A stretch of DNA of 64,000 nt, from NCBI RefSeq assembly GCF_016864375.1, contig NZ_CP069354.1, positions 2,563,501-2,627,500 of the forward strand, written 5' to 3'. The notes below the pieces were generated by a model. It made no database searches. It was not told the origin of the DNA and saw only the letters and a program-made list of their open reading frames with translations. Positions 16,955-26,325 of the stretch are shown piece by piece. How positions within the stretch are numbered: position 1 is the first letter of the stretch; each line of letters opens with the position of its first letter. The position numbers and the translations under genes are program-made. This DNA comes from Microvirga sp. VF16 (GTDB lineage: Bacteria; Pseudomonadota; Alphaproteobacteria; Rhizobiales; Beijerinckiaceae).

Positions 16955-18050
16955 AATGCTCAACCTGATCGGCCGTGTGGCCGGCGCGCCAATAGGCCAC
17001 GACCTGATGCTCCGAAGTTGGAACCTTCCACTCCTTGCGCAGGAGCTTTTTCAGGCACCGGCAACTTTTCTGTTCGCAGCCAGCCCAGATGAAGCGGCGC
17101 GCTTCGTTCGACGGCATGGCGACTTCGCGGATGGCATCCTCTATCAGGGATGTGGTTCCTGCCGGAGCCCCGTTTCGGTGCATCCAGCGGATGTTCAGTG
17201 CGGCGGCAGAATGAAGAGGTTGTTCCTCGCTCTCATCGGCGACTTCGAGCAGAACGGTGGCTTTGCATTCTGACGGAAGCTCCGCGAGGATACGGCTGAT
17301 GGCCGGAAGTGCGGTCTCATCTCCGGCAAAGAGATACCAATCAGCTTCCGGAAGTTCGCCGCCGCCCGGTCCCAGCACTCCGACGAGGGCTCCGGGGTAA
17401 GCCTGCTGGGCCCAGGTCGATCCCGGTGTGAGGTCACCTTCGTGCAGGACGAAGTCGATATCGATCTCGCCGCGTTCCACATCGATCTCACGGATCGTAT
17501 AGATCCGCATCACGGGCCGGTCTTCGCCCTTTGGCCAGACGGGTCGTCCGTCCTCGCCCATTACCGGCCATTGTGGAACGGCACCGAGTTTCGGGGGAAA
17601 CAGCAGGCGGACATGCAGACCGCCGATCGCAAAGCGAGCAATGTCCGCACCTTTGAGCCGCACCCGACGCATGCGCGGCGTGACATTCGTCGCGCTGATC
17701 ACGCGCATTTCGCGAAAGTAGGGCAGCGGTGCCCCGGCAACGCCATCGCCGGACCAGGCAATGTGAGGCGTCTCGCCCTCGACGAACTCCAGGATATGCT
17801 CCGCGAGGCTCCATTTGACGTAGCCCAAGCCTGTGGCATCGGGCCCTTCGGCGCGAAGGAAGAGACCGCCATCCTCTATCTCGACGGAGGCAGCGCCAAA
17901 ATCGAACTCCACACGTGCGGAACGCTCGGAACGGTCGACCTTGCCGTGTTCGATGAAGTGATCGCAGAGCTTGTCCATGATCTGGGCGGGGCCTGCGAGG
18001 GCGATCCTCGCTTCCGCACGAAGGATGGGTGATGTCATCGTTTGTTCCAT
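16953..18050 (-). CDS. Siderophore-interacting ferric reductase with N-terminal DUF2218 domain
   Basis: A 365-residue two-domain protein. Residues 1-100 form a DUF2218 domain (LRAEARIAL and following). The rest is a SIP-type FAD/NAD(P)H ferric-siderophore reductase: the MRVISATNVTPRMRR flavin region, then DLTPGSTWAQQAYPG, FAGDETALPAI, and the C-terminal FIWAGCEQK segment. It releases iron in the cytoplasm by reducing the ferric siderophore. The gene follows the FhuB gene by 17 bases. ATG codons at 18050 and 18038 are both possible; a much longer frame upstream lies inside fhuB and was not accepted. Confidence 0.88.
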   Translation of the reverse strand: MEQTMTSPILRAEARIALAGPAQIMDKLCDHFIEHGKVDRSERSARVEFDFGAASVEIEDGGLFLRAEGPDATGLGYVKWSLAEHILEFVEGETPHIAWSGDGVAGAPLPYFREMRVISATNVTPRMRRVRLKGADIARFAIGGLHVRLLFPPKLGAVPQWPVMGEDGRPVWPKGEDRPVMRIYTIREIDVERGEIDIDFVLHEGDLTPGSTWAQQAYPGALVGVLGPGGGELPEADWYLFAGDETALPAISRILAELPSECKATVLLEVADESEEQPLHSAAALNIRWMHRNGAPAGTTSLIEDAIREVAMPSNEARRFIWAGCEQKSCRCLKKLLRKEWKVPTSEHQVVAYWRAGHTADQVEH

Positions 18051-18067
18051 GGACAATAGCGCTCCAT

Positions 18068-20035
18068 CTATCGGGTTCGACGCAAAAGCCAGATCAGATA
18101 CGGTCCGCCGATGAGCGACGCGAAAAGACCCAGCGGGAGTTGGTAGGGAAAGGAGACGACCCTGGAGAGCCAATCTGCTCCGGTCATCACGCCTGCTCCG
18201 ATCAGGATGGCTGCCATGAGCTGGTAGTGAGCGCGGCCGAAGCCGAGCAACCGTGCCATATGCGGCGCGACGAGCCCGACGAAGCTCAAAGGACCGACGA
18301 TGAGCGAAGCAGCAGCCGTAAGCCCTGAGGCAAACAGGATGAGAGACATACGGCTCGCGTGGAGCGGCAATCCGACAGCGCGAGCCTGATCGCCTCCCAG
18401 GGGCAGGATTTCGAGCCAGCGAGTCATCAGGGGCAACAGACCCAGCAGAATGACGGCAACTGTCAGCGCAATCGACGCTTCCGTCCATGTGACCTGGTTG
18501 GTCGAGCCGCTGATCCAGGCCAGGAGCTGGAAGGCACGAGCATCGCCTGTGATCATGGCGGCGTTAACGAGGGCGCTACAGAGCGCTCCGACCGCAAGCC
18601 CTCCGAGGAGGAGGCATTCCGAGTTCTTCTCCTGTCGTCCGGCAACTGAAAGCAGTGCAATCAACGCGACAAGGACGCCGAGCGTGGCACCGATCAGCCG
18701 AGTATCCATCGTCGGTGCAGGAAAGGTAAAAAGCACGGCCGCCAAGCCGATGCCGGCGCCGGCACTGATGCCGAGCACTTCCGGGCTTGCGAGAGGATTG
18801 TCGGTCATCCGCTGCAGGATCATGCCGGCCGCAGCCAGCATGGCTCCGGCGGCCGCTGCAGCGGCAATGCGCGGTGCGCGGAACGGGAGGAGATCGTCGA
18901 GAAGCTGTCCCGTCGCAAAGCTCCAGCCATCCGGCCCACGCCCGAGGAAAAGCGCCAGGACGATCATGCCCGCGACGAGAAGAAGGATCGCGAGCAGAGG
19001 GAAAAGAGGTCGAGCAATCCGTCGCACAGGAGGGGGCGGTATGGCGACGGATGCGTGGCGTGCGAGTCGAAGACGCGGAAGCAGATAGAGGAGCAGCGGT
19101 CCGCCGAGCAGCGCTGTGGCGGCTCCTGTCGGCACCATTTCCGCTGTGCCGCCGGCTGCAAGCTGCACGAGACCGTCCGTGAGCCACAAGAGGGCGGAGC
19201 CAATGAGCGGCGCTGCGATGAAGATGTCGCGTTGAGACCGAACACCACTCAATCGAGCGAAGGTCGGAGCCGCCAGTCCGATGAATCCGATGACGCCGAC
19301 TTCCGCAGTGACGGTCGTCGCAAGCCACACCGCGACGGCGAGGGCCAAGAGCCGCAGGAACAGGAGATTGACCCCAAGACTGCGTGCACTCGCGTCATCA
19401 AGGCCAAGGATCGCCAGAGGGCGGATCAGAACGAAGGATGCGATAAGAGAAATAGAAAGCGTGAGCGCAATCGCGTGGGCGTGATCCCAGCCCTGCTGGG
19501 TGAGCGAGCCGCTGCCCCAGATGAGAAGGGCCATCATGTACTCGCCATTCGCGAGGATCAGCGTGGCGCTCAAGGCCATGGCGATCAACGAGATTACCAT
19601 GCCGGCGAGAACCACCGTAATCGGCTCAAGCCCACGCTTCCAGGTGAGGGACAAGAGCAGGGCCGCGACCGTAAGGCCACCCGACAAGGCGACGGTCTCG
19701 CGCGCGGTATCCATAAGGGCCGGCGCAAACAGGGTCGCAGTGGTCATGGCGAATTGCGCACCCGCCGAGATTCCGAGCGTCGACGGATCCGCGATGGGAT
19801 TGCGCAGGACCTGCTGCAGCAAGGCGCCCGACAGCCCGAGTGCAGCGCCGGAGAGCAATGCGACGACCGCGCGAGGAAGAACGCTGTTGAGTAGAAGAAT
19901 TCGATTGAGATCGAATCCTTGGCTGCCCGACAGCGGAAATAGGTTCAGGATCTGGTACCAGAACAGGCCCATGGCGACGGCAGTCGCCAGAAGCCACGCA
20001 AATGCGGATGGTCTTTCCACCATCGCTCTAACCAT
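18068..20035 (-). CDS. fhuB: Ferric-hydroxamate ABC permease, fused FhuB type
   Basis: A 655-residue permease made of two FecCD-type halves, each about 320 residues and about ten helices. Each half repeats the family motifs: RLPR-like start, GAALGLSGALLQQVLRNPIADPSTLG in half one, and AGMILQRMTDNPLASPEVLGIS in half two. Such fusion is typical of FhuB, whereas most siderophore permeases are heterodimers. It overlaps the binding-protein gene by eight bases; an ATG at 20023 is an alternative start. Confidence 0.92.
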   Translation of the reverse strand: MVRAMVERPSAFAWLLATAVAMGLFWYQILNLFPLSGSQGFDLNRILLLNSVLPRAVVALLSGAALGLSGALLQQVLRNPIADPSTLGISAGAQFAMTTATLFAPALMDTARETVALSGGLTVAALLLSLTWKRGLEPITVVLAGMVISLIAMALSATLILANGEYMMALLIWGSGSLTQQGWDHAHAIALTLSISLIASFVLIRPLAILGLDDASARSLGVNLLFLRLLALAVAVWLATTVTAEVGVIGFIGLAAPTFARLSGVRSQRDIFIAAPLIGSALLWLTDGLVQLAAGGTAEMVPTGAATALLGGPLLLYLLPRLRLARHASVAIPPPPVRRIARPLFPLLAILLLVAGMIVLALFLGRGPDGWSFATGQLLDDLLPFRAPRIAAAAAAGAMLAAAGMILQRMTDNPLASPEVLGISAGAGIGLAAVLFTFPAPTMDTRLIGATLGVLVALIALLSVAGRQEKNSECLLLGGLAVGALCSALVNAAMITGDARAFQLLAWISGSTNQVTWTEASIALTVAVILLGLLPLMTRWLEILPLGGDQARAVGLPLHASRMSLILFASGLTAAASLIVGPLSFVGLVAPHMARLLGFGRAHYQLMAAILIGAGVMTGADWLSRVVSFPYQLPLGLFASLIGGPYLIWLLRRTR

Positions 20036-20939
20036 TCGTCCCTCCGGCCTTGGAGAGCGCTTCGGTCAGCACGCGTGCGAAACGGCGTGCGGCGGGAAGT
20101 GCGCCGAAGGGATTGACGGATGGAAGCGTCACGACGCGTCCTTCGCGAACGGCTGGAAAAGCCTTCCACAACGGACTGTTGTCAAGGGTGCTGTGCGCAT
20201 CCGGCGGAACGGGAGAGATGATGATGATCGACGCGTCAGGCACCTCCGCAAGGGCCTCAAGGGGAATGGGAGCGGCGGCTGCGTAGCTGGTTGGCTTTCG
20301 CCACGCGTTCCTGAAACCTAGGCGCTGAAGAACGTCGCCGAACATGCTGTCAGAGCCGAAAACTCTGAAGTGACGTGCGTCGCCGAGGTTGATCAGAAAA
20401 ACGGGCCGCGCTTTCTTGTCCGCGACGCGTCTGCTTGCCTGTGCGATCTCAAGGGAGGATGCATCTACATAAGCCTGTGCCTGCTGCTTTCGTCCGAGAT
20501 ATTCGCCCAAGGCCACGGTGATCTGCTCGGCCGAGGCATAGGGGGGATGGTCCGGTTCGTAGACAGAATAGGACGCGACGGGTGCAATCTGTTCGAGGTT
20601 ATCCTGCACCCAGTTGAACCAGCGCGAACTGATGATCAAATCGGGATTGGACAGCCGAAACATCTCGAAATTCGGCGAGCCGCGAAGGCCGAGATCTGCG
20701 ACCCCTGCCGGCACATTCGGCTCGATCGCAATCTTTCGAAACTGCACAAGTTCGGTCGCAGCGACAGGCACCACATCCAGAGCGAGCAATGTCTCGAGCA
20801 TCGCCCAATCGACGACGGCAATCCGCGCATGTGGGATCGCTTGGACTTTGCCGACGATAGAAGCGCCAATGGCGGCTCCGAGGAAGCTGCGCCGGGTCAA
20901 CGCGAATGCTTTTCGGGCGGAATAAAGCTGCATTGGCAT
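20028..20939 (-). CDS. Iron-siderophore ABC substrate-binding protein (FhuD type, Tat signal)
   Basis: A 303-residue type-III periplasmic binding protein. The N-terminus carries a twin-arginine signal TRRSFLGAAIGASIVG, so it is probably exported folded or as a lipid-free Tat substrate. The mature part has the FhuD pattern: RIAVVDWAMLETLLALDVVPVA and PDLIISSRWF, followed by the long connecting helix. It hands ferric hydroxamates to the FhuB-type permease. It starts at ATG 20939 (or 20933) and diverges from the TonB receptor. Confidence 0.88.
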   Translation of the reverse strand: MPMQLYSARKAFALTRRSFLGAAIGASIVGKVQAIPHARIAVVDWAMLETLLALDVVPVAATELVQFRKIAIEPNVPAGVADLGLRGSPNFEMFRLSNPDLIISSRWFNWVQDNLEQIAPVASYSVYEPDHPPYASAEQITVALGEYLGRKQQAQAYVDASSLEIAQASRRVADKKARPVFLINLGDARHFRVFGSDSMFGDVLQRLGFRNAWRKPTSYAAAAPIPLEALAEVPDASIIIISPVPPDAHSTLDNSPLWKAFPAVREGRVVTLPSVNPFGALPAARRFARVLTEALSKAGGTNG

Positions 20940-20980
20940 TCGATGTACCAGGAGAAGATCCTTTGGCGCACTCTACGGTA

Positions 20981-20995
20981 GAAGTTTTATACTTC
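20981..20995. promoter_or_regulatory. Inverted repeat upstream of the FhuD-like gene
   Basis: Perfect 5-5-5 inverted repeat GAAGT-TTTAT-ACTTC, about 42 bases before the start at 20939. Read on the minus strand its centre contains TATAAA, a possible -10 box, so a bound protein would block transcription. Assignment is tentative. Confidence 0.35.
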
Positions 20996-21374
20996 GGTCT
21001 AAATCGAAAATACTATGTTGATGTCATCGCCGCCGGATGAACGCGCGACTGTCGCCTTCGTTCATTGTTTGCCGCAAGGTGCTCCAGCAACATCCATCCT
21101 TTGAAGCGGGTTGATGAACCGTGGATGCGGTTGCGTCAACAAATTTCTCCTGAAAATGCAATCATTCCAGTAGCTTGGAGCAATTCCAAAGAAAGCTTCG
21201 ATTATGAAGGCAGGTGCCGACATCGTTGTGAAAGTCGCCTTTCATCTCGGACTGGAAGTGCTTGCTTGTGGGTTTCGTGGGGACGTGAACTGCCAATTTG
21301 GTCTATTATGTTAAACAGCATAGTCTCTAGTTTGTAGCGATTATAAAAAATCTAACTCCTGATTGTAACTATTA

Positions 21375-21388
21375 TAAACTGCAGTTTA
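21375..21388. promoter_or_regulatory. Perfect 14-bp palindrome upstream of the TonB receptor gene
   Basis: TAAACTGCAGTTTA is fully self-complementary, in an AT-rich stretch about 137 bases before the receptor start. Candidate site for an iron- or siderophore-responsive regulator. No regulator gene for it is seen nearby. Confidence 0.4.
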
Positions 21389-21524
21389 GAGTAGTTTGAA
21401 AACATAATGCTTGCCTCAACCTGGCGGAAACCATAGTCAGTGCCGCCGACCGGTAATCGGCTGATTGCGCCTGCATGTGAGGCCCCAGGAGGCTTCCCTG
21501 CGATTGACAGCCTTGGGGGCATCC

Positions 21525-23684
21525 ATGAATCGTCGTTATGTGTTGAGTATGGGAGTGAGCCTCGTCTCGCTAGCCGTGATGGTGGCATCGAGCAGTCAAT
21601 CCTTGGCTCAGACACAGCCTGCATCGGGTGAAATCGCGCTGGAGACAGTGACCGTCGAAGGGCAGGGCGGCAGCGCGACCGGGCCAGTGAACGGCTATGT
21701 TCCCAACCGCACGACAACCGGCTCCAAGACGGACACGCCCATCGAGGAAATCCCGCAGTCGGTCTCGGTGATCGGCCGCGAAGAAATCGAAGATCGGCAG
21801 GCGCAGAAGGTTGACGAGGCTCTGCGCTACACGGCTGGCGTCTTTGCGCAGCCCTATGGGCTGGATTCGGATACCGACTGGTTCTTCATCCGCGGCTTCG
21901 ATGCCGGGCAGACCGGTGTGTTCCTCAACAACCTGCCGCTCTATCAGTATGGTTTCGGCGGGTTTTATATCGACCCGTTCGTGCTTGAGCGCATTGAGGT
22001 GCTTAAAGGACCGTCCGCCGCTCTTTATGGCGGTTCGTCCATCGGTGGTATCGTCAATCTCGTGAGCAAGCGTCCGGTAACCGAGCCGCTTCGCTACGTC
22101 GAGACGGGCGTCAATTCCTGGGGCAACGGCTATGCGGCCTTCGACTTCGGCGGCGCTCTCGACAAGGACAAGATCTGGTCCTATCGCCTGACCGGAAAGG
22201 TGTCCGGGGGCGGCTGGGAAACGGAGATCGCAGAGGATTTCCGCGGCGTGATCGCACCTGCCTTCACGTTCCGGCCCAACGCGGGTACGGAACTCACCGT
22301 GCTCGCGTCCTACCAGCATATGGATCTCATGCACACGGGCGGGTTCCTGCCTTATGTCGGAACGGTGGTGCCTGCGCCGTTCGGCCGAATCTCGCGCCGG
22401 TTCTACTACAGCGAGCCCGATATCGATCTCTACCGCCGCGAACAGGCGATGATCGGTTATGAGTTTGAGCATGCCGTCAATGACGTCTGGACGCTTAGGC
22501 AGAACTTCCGCTACGCGCATGTAGATTCGAAGGAGCGCGGTCCCTATCCGTTCGGTTATCTTGGCGGAGCGCCGGTCGGACCGGACTTCCTGCTGTTTCG
22601 CGTTGGCTTCAACCATCACACGGTGGTGAACACGCTATCCCTCGACAACCAGGCAGAAGCGAAGTTCGGCACAGGGCCGCTTAATCATACGCTGCTCCTC
22701 GGCCTGGATTACAAGTACTACGATATCGATCATATCCAGGCGGCCGGCGGCGGTACGCCGATCAGTCCCGTCAACCCGATTTACGGTGTGCTCCAGGGGC
22801 CGACGGTTCCTTATCTCGACCAGGACCTGACCATGAGCCAACTCGGGTTCTATGCTCAGGACCAGATCCGTTATAGCGGTTGGATCGCGACGTTGAACGG
22901 ACGTTACGATCATGTCTCCACGAAGAGCACGGATAAGGTCGGCGCCGCCAATTTCAGCGACGAAGCCGGCGAGTTCAGCGGCCGTCTCGGGCTGGGTTAT
23001 GAGTTTGAGAACGGAATGACGCCTTACGCCGCTGTGTCTCGCTCCTTCAACCCCGTCATCGGCTCCGATTTCTTCGGCCAGTCGTTCGCCCCTGAAACCG
23101 GACAACAATATGAAGTCGGCCTCAAATACAGGCCGACCTTCATTGATGCTCTGATCACGGCATCCTTGTTCGATCTCACGCGTCAGAACGTTAACACGAC
23201 CGACCCGGAGCACTCATTCTTTGAGGTGCAGTTGGGCGAGGTTCGCTCCCGCGGATTTGAGCTCGAAGCGCAGGCCAATATCACGGCGGGCCTGAAGGCG
23301 ATTGCCGCATTCACGGCTTATGACATCGAAATCACTGAGGATTCAAATCCGCTACTGATCGGAAATCGACCCAATGTCGTGCCGGAAATCCTCGCCTCGG
23401 GCTGGCTCGACTACACGGTTCAGGACGGTCCGTTCAAAGGGCTCGGCTTCGGTGCAGGTGTTCGCTATGTCGGGTTCTCCTATGCCGACAACGAGAACAC
23501 CCTGAAGGTGCCTGCCGCGACCGTGTTCGATGCAGGCATCCGCTACACGCGCGATAACTTCACGGTGGCACTCAACGTCAACAATCTCTTCGATAACGAA
23601 TATGTCTCAGCCTGCGATACGCAATTCACCTGCAATTATGGTGCCGGTCGCGTCGCAACGCTGAAGGCGGGCTACAAGTGGTGA
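21525..23684 (+). CDS. TonB-dependent siderophore receptor (ferrichrome/FhuA type)
   Basis: A 719-residue outer-membrane receptor. Signal peptide is residues 1-29 (ends SLAQ). A TonB-box-like ETVTVEG segment is near residue 38. A plug domain contains EEIPQSVSVIGREEIEDRQ and the IRGFDAGQTGVFLNN loop. A 22-strand barrel domain ends in an aromatic residue (GYKW). It imports ferric siderophore, most likely hydroxamate given the FhuB/FhuC-type partners. The ATG at 21525 was chosen because the signal peptide begins there; a longer frame to 21465 adds unlikely sequence. Confidence 0.93.
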   Translation: MNRRYVLSMGVSLVSLAVMVASSSQSLAQTQPASGEIALETVTVEGQGGSATGPVNGYVPNRTTTGSKTDTPIEEIPQSVSVIGREEIEDRQAQKVDEALRYTAGVFAQPYGLDSDTDWFFIRGFDAGQTGVFLNNLPLYQYGFGGFYIDPFVLERIEVLKGPSAALYGGSSIGGIVNLVSKRPVTEPLRYVETGVNSWGNGYAAFDFGGALDKDKIWSYRLTGKVSGGGWETEIAEDFRGVIAPAFTFRPNAGTELTVLASYQHMDLMHTGGFLPYVGTVVPAPFGRISRRFYYSEPDIDLYRREQAMIGYEFEHAVNDVWTLRQNFRYAHVDSKERGPYPFGYLGGAPVGPDFLLFRVGFNHHTVVNTLSLDNQAEAKFGTGPLNHTLLLGLDYKYYDIDHIQAAGGGTPISPVNPIYGVLQGPTVPYLDQDLTMSQLGFYAQDQIRYSGWIATLNGRYDHVSTKSTDKVGAANFSDEAGEFSGRLGLGYEFENGMTPYAAVSRSFNPVIGSDFFGQSFAPETGQQYEVGLKYRPTFIDALITASLFDLTRQNVNTTDPEHSFFEVQLGEVRSRGFELEAQANITAGLKAIAAFTAYDIEITEDSNPLLIGNRPNVVPEILASGWLDYTVQDGPFKGLGFGAGVRYVGFSYADNENTLKVPAATVFDAGIRYTRDNFTVALNVNNLFDNEYVSACDTQFTCNYGAGRVATLKAGYKW

Positions 23685-24544
23685 TGTATGGAGCGCCGTC
23701 GCAAGACGGCACCTTCATGACTGTGCCGAAGCCCATGTCCGCCGCTTCTCGTCCAGACTCTGCACTCGAGACGCCATTGTTCGAGTTGACGGATGTCAGC
23801 TTCTCGATTCCGGAGCGCACCTTGCTGCATCCGCTCACGCTGACCCTGCCGGGGCAGCGCGTGATCGGATTGATCGGCCATAATGGTTCGGGCAAGTCGA
23901 CGCTGATCAAGCTGCTGGCTCGTCAGCAGCCGGTCTCGGGCGGCGCCATCGCTTTCGAGGGAAAAGGACTATCCGATTGGGGAGAGCGGCCCTTCGCGAG
24001 GCGGGTCGCTTATCTGCCGCAGCAGACGCCTCCGGCTTCGGGCATGCTCGTCAAGGAACTTGTGGCACTCGGCCGCTATCCCTGGCATGGCCCGCTCGGT
24101 CGCTTCGGAGCGACTGATCGCGAGAAGGTGCGGGAAGCAATGGTGCTCGCCGATGTCGAACCTTTCGCCGACCGCCTCGTCGACACCTTGTCAGGCGGCG
24201 AGCGCCAGAGGGTCTGGCTCGCCATGCTGGTCGCACAGGATGCTCAGTTCCTGCTGCTCGACGAGCCGATTTCCGCACTCGATGTCACCCATCAGGTGGA
24301 GGTGCTAGCCCTCGTTCAGCGTCTTTCGCGCGAGCGCGGCCTTGGTGTGGTCGTGGTGCTGCACGACGTTAATATGGCGGCCCGCTTCTGTGACGAGATC
24401 CTAGCGCTGCAGATGGGGCGGCTGATTGCTCGCGGCACGCCCGATGAGATCATGACACCGCACCAGTTGCAGGCCATCTACGGCATCGCCATGGATGTCA
24501 TTCCCCATCCCGTCACGGGCCAGCCTGTCAGCTTCGTCCGTTGA
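23684..24544 (+). CDS. fhuC: Iron-siderophore ABC ATP-binding protein (FhuC type)
   Basis: A 286-residue ATPase with Walker A GHNGSGKST, signature LSGGERQRV, Walker B FLLLDEPISALD and an H-loop VLHDVN, as in FhuC/FecE. The ATG at 23684 overlaps the receptor stop as TGATG; later ATGs at 23717 and 23735 would remove only a non-conserved leader. It should energise the FhuB-type permease encoded in the divergent operon. Confidence 0.88.
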   Translation: MYGAPSQDGTFMTVPKPMSAASRPDSALETPLFELTDVSFSIPERTLLHPLTLTLPGQRVIGLIGHNGSGKSTLIKLLARQQPVSGGAIAFEGKGLSDWGERPFARRVAYLPQQTPPASGMLVKELVALGRYPWHGPLGRFGATDREKVREAMVLADVEPFADRLVDTLSGGERQRVWLAMLVAQDAQFLLLDEPISALDVTHQVEVLALVQRLSRERGLGVVVVLHDVNMAARFCDEILALQMGRLIARGTPDEIMTPHQLQAIYGIAMDVIPHPVTGQPVSFVR

Positions 24545-24598
24545 ACCTTCCAAGCCCCTGCTTGCCGTTATCGGCAGCCGGCAGTACCTAGTTCCGCC

Positions 24599-26320
24599 AT
24601 GCATTCCCTGCTCAATCGCTTTTTCGCTTACTACCGGCCCCATCGCGGCCTGTTCGTGCTGGATTTTTCCTGTGCCGTGGCCTCGGGCCTGCTCGAACTT
24701 GGCTTTCCGATTGCGGTCAAGCTGTTCATCGACACCCTGCTTCCGACCGGTCAGTGGGGGCTCATTGCGCTCGCCTCGGCTTTGCTGCTTGCCGTCTACG
24801 TCCTCAATGCGGGCCTGATGGCGACGGTGACCTATTGGGGGCATATGCTCGGCATCAACATCGAGACGGAGATGCGGCGCAAGGCCTTCGACCATCTCCA
24901 GAAGCTCTCCTTTGGCTTCTTCGACAACCAGAAGACCGGCCATCTCGTGGCCCGACTCACCAAGGACCTGGAGGAGATCGGCGAGGTCGCCCATCACGGG
25001 CCGGAGGATCTTTTCATTGCCGTGATGACGCTCGTGGGTGCGTTCATCCTGATGTTTACGGTCAATGTGAAGCTCGCCCTCATCACAGCCATGGTCGTTC
25101 CTCTGACCGCTTGGCTGACGACTCGCTATGGCGGCCGCATGACGCGGAACTGGCAGGCTCTTTATGGCCGCGTCGGCGATTTCAATGCACGCATCGAGGA
25201 GAATGTCGGCGGTATCCGCGTGGTCCAGGCCTTCGCCAACGAGGATCATGAGCGTCGGCTGTTCGCCGTCGACAACCAGGGCTACCGCAAGACCAAGCTT
25301 GAGGCCTACAAGATCATGGCCGCCTCGACTTCGCTGAGCTATCTCAGCATGCGCCTGATCCAGATGGTCGTCATGGTCGCCGGCAGCTATCTGGTGCTGA
25401 AAGGTGAACTCAGTGCTGGTGGCTTCGTCGGCTTCCTGCTCCTTGTGGGCGTCTTCTTCCGCCCCATCGAGAAGATCAATTCGGTCATCGAGACCTATCC
25501 CAAAGGCATCGCGGGCTTCAAACGCTACATGACGTTCCTCGATACGCGCCCGGACATCGCGGACCGTCCCGGCGCGAGAGATGTCGACAAGCTCAAGGGA
25601 GACATCCAATACAGGAACGTCGTGTTCGGCTATGCCGAGGAGCGCAGCATCCTCCAGGGGCTCGACCTGACGATCCGTGCCGGCGAGACCATCGCCTTCG
25701 TCGGCCCATCGGGGGCGGGCAAGACTACGATCTGCTCTCTGCTGCCCCGTTTCTACGAGGTCGATAGCGGGGCGATCACCATTGACGGGATCGATATCCG
25801 CGCCATGACGCTCCGCTCTCTGCGCAGCCAGATCGGAATCGTGCAGCAGGATGTGTTCCTGTTCGCGGGTACGATCCGCGAGAACATCGCCTATGGCCGC
25901 CTTGAGTCTTCTGAGGCCGAAATCCTGGAGGCGGCCCGTCGTGCCCGGCTCGACGAGGTGATCGCCTCCCTGCCGGCGGGCCTCGATACGATCATCGGAG
26001 AGCGCGGCGTCAAGCTGTCGGGAGGGCAGAAGCAGCGCCTCGCCATCGCGCGCATCTTCCTCAAGAACCCGCCGATCCTGATCCTGGATGAGGCCACGTC
26101 GGCCCTTGACACGGAAACCGAGCGGGCGATCCAGCAGGCTCTCGCCGAATTGTCGATGGGTCGCACGACGCTAGTGATTGCCCATCGCCTCGCGACCATC
26201 GTGAATGCGGACAGGATCGCCGTGATCGATCGGGGCGTGATCGTGGAGCAGGGCGACCACAGGGAGCTTCTCGCTCTTAATGGAATTTACAGGCGGCTAA
26301 GCGAGGCGCAGTTCGCCTGA
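24599..26320 (+). CDS. ABC exporter, fused permease/ATPase (MsbA-like half-transporter)
   Basis: A 573-residue half-transporter. Six transmembrane helices occupy residues about 15-310, followed by an ATPase domain with Walker A GPSGAGKTT, signature KLSGGQKQRLA, Walker B ILILDEATSALD and an H-loop IAHRLAT. It acts as a homodimer exporting lipid-like or drug-like molecules. It directly follows fhuC in the same direction. A role in siderophore recycling, export of deferrated ligand, or efflux is conceivable, but the substrate is not shown by the sequence. Confidence 0.9.
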   Translation: MHSLLNRFFAYYRPHRGLFVLDFSCAVASGLLELGFPIAVKLFIDTLLPTGQWGLIALASALLLAVYVLNAGLMATVTYWGHMLGINIETEMRRKAFDHLQKLSFGFFDNQKTGHLVARLTKDLEEIGEVAHHGPEDLFIAVMTLVGAFILMFTVNVKLALITAMVVPLTAWLTTRYGGRMTRNWQALYGRVGDFNARIEENVGGIRVVQAFANEDHERRLFAVDNQGYRKTKLEAYKIMAASTSLSYLSMRLIQMVVMVAGSYLVLKGELSAGGFVGFLLLVGVFFRPIEKINSVIETYPKGIAGFKRYMTFLDTRPDIADRPGARDVDKLKGDIQYRNVVFGYAEERSILQGLDLTIRAGETIAFVGPSGAGKTTICSLLPRFYEVDSGAITIDGIDIRAMTLRSLRSQIGIVQQDVFLFAGTIRENIAYGRLESSEAEILEAARRARLDEVIASLPAGLDTIIGERGVKLSGGQKQRLAIARIFLKNPPILILDEATSALDTETERAIQQALAELSMGRTTLVIAHRLATIVNADRIAVIDRGVIVEQGDHRELLALNGIYRRLSEAQFA

Positions 26321-26325
26321 CGAGG

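Larger units (their letters stand above)
20940..21524. promoter_or_regulatory. Divergent control region of the iron-uptake genes
   Basis: No gene is visible in these 585 bases. The region is much more AT-rich than its flanks, especially 21290-21410. It holds three symmetric elements: GAAGT-TTTAT-ACTTC at 20981-20995 close to the FhuD-like gene, a nested hairpin at 21110-21140, and the perfect palindrome TAAACTGCAGTTTA at 21375-21388 upstream of the receptor gene. None matches textbook Fur or Irr boxes by eye. A TTG-initiated 90-codon frame at 21065-21337 looks non-coding. Confidence 0.6.

Noticed and set aside
21110..21140. Nested hairpin considered as a riboswitch or small RNA
   Set aside because: Only two five-base stems, no known aptamer motif, and far from any start codon.
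21065..21337. 90-codon TTG-initiated frame in the iron-control region
   Set aside because: No ribosome site, odd composition and no family resemblance; better explained as regulatory DNA.
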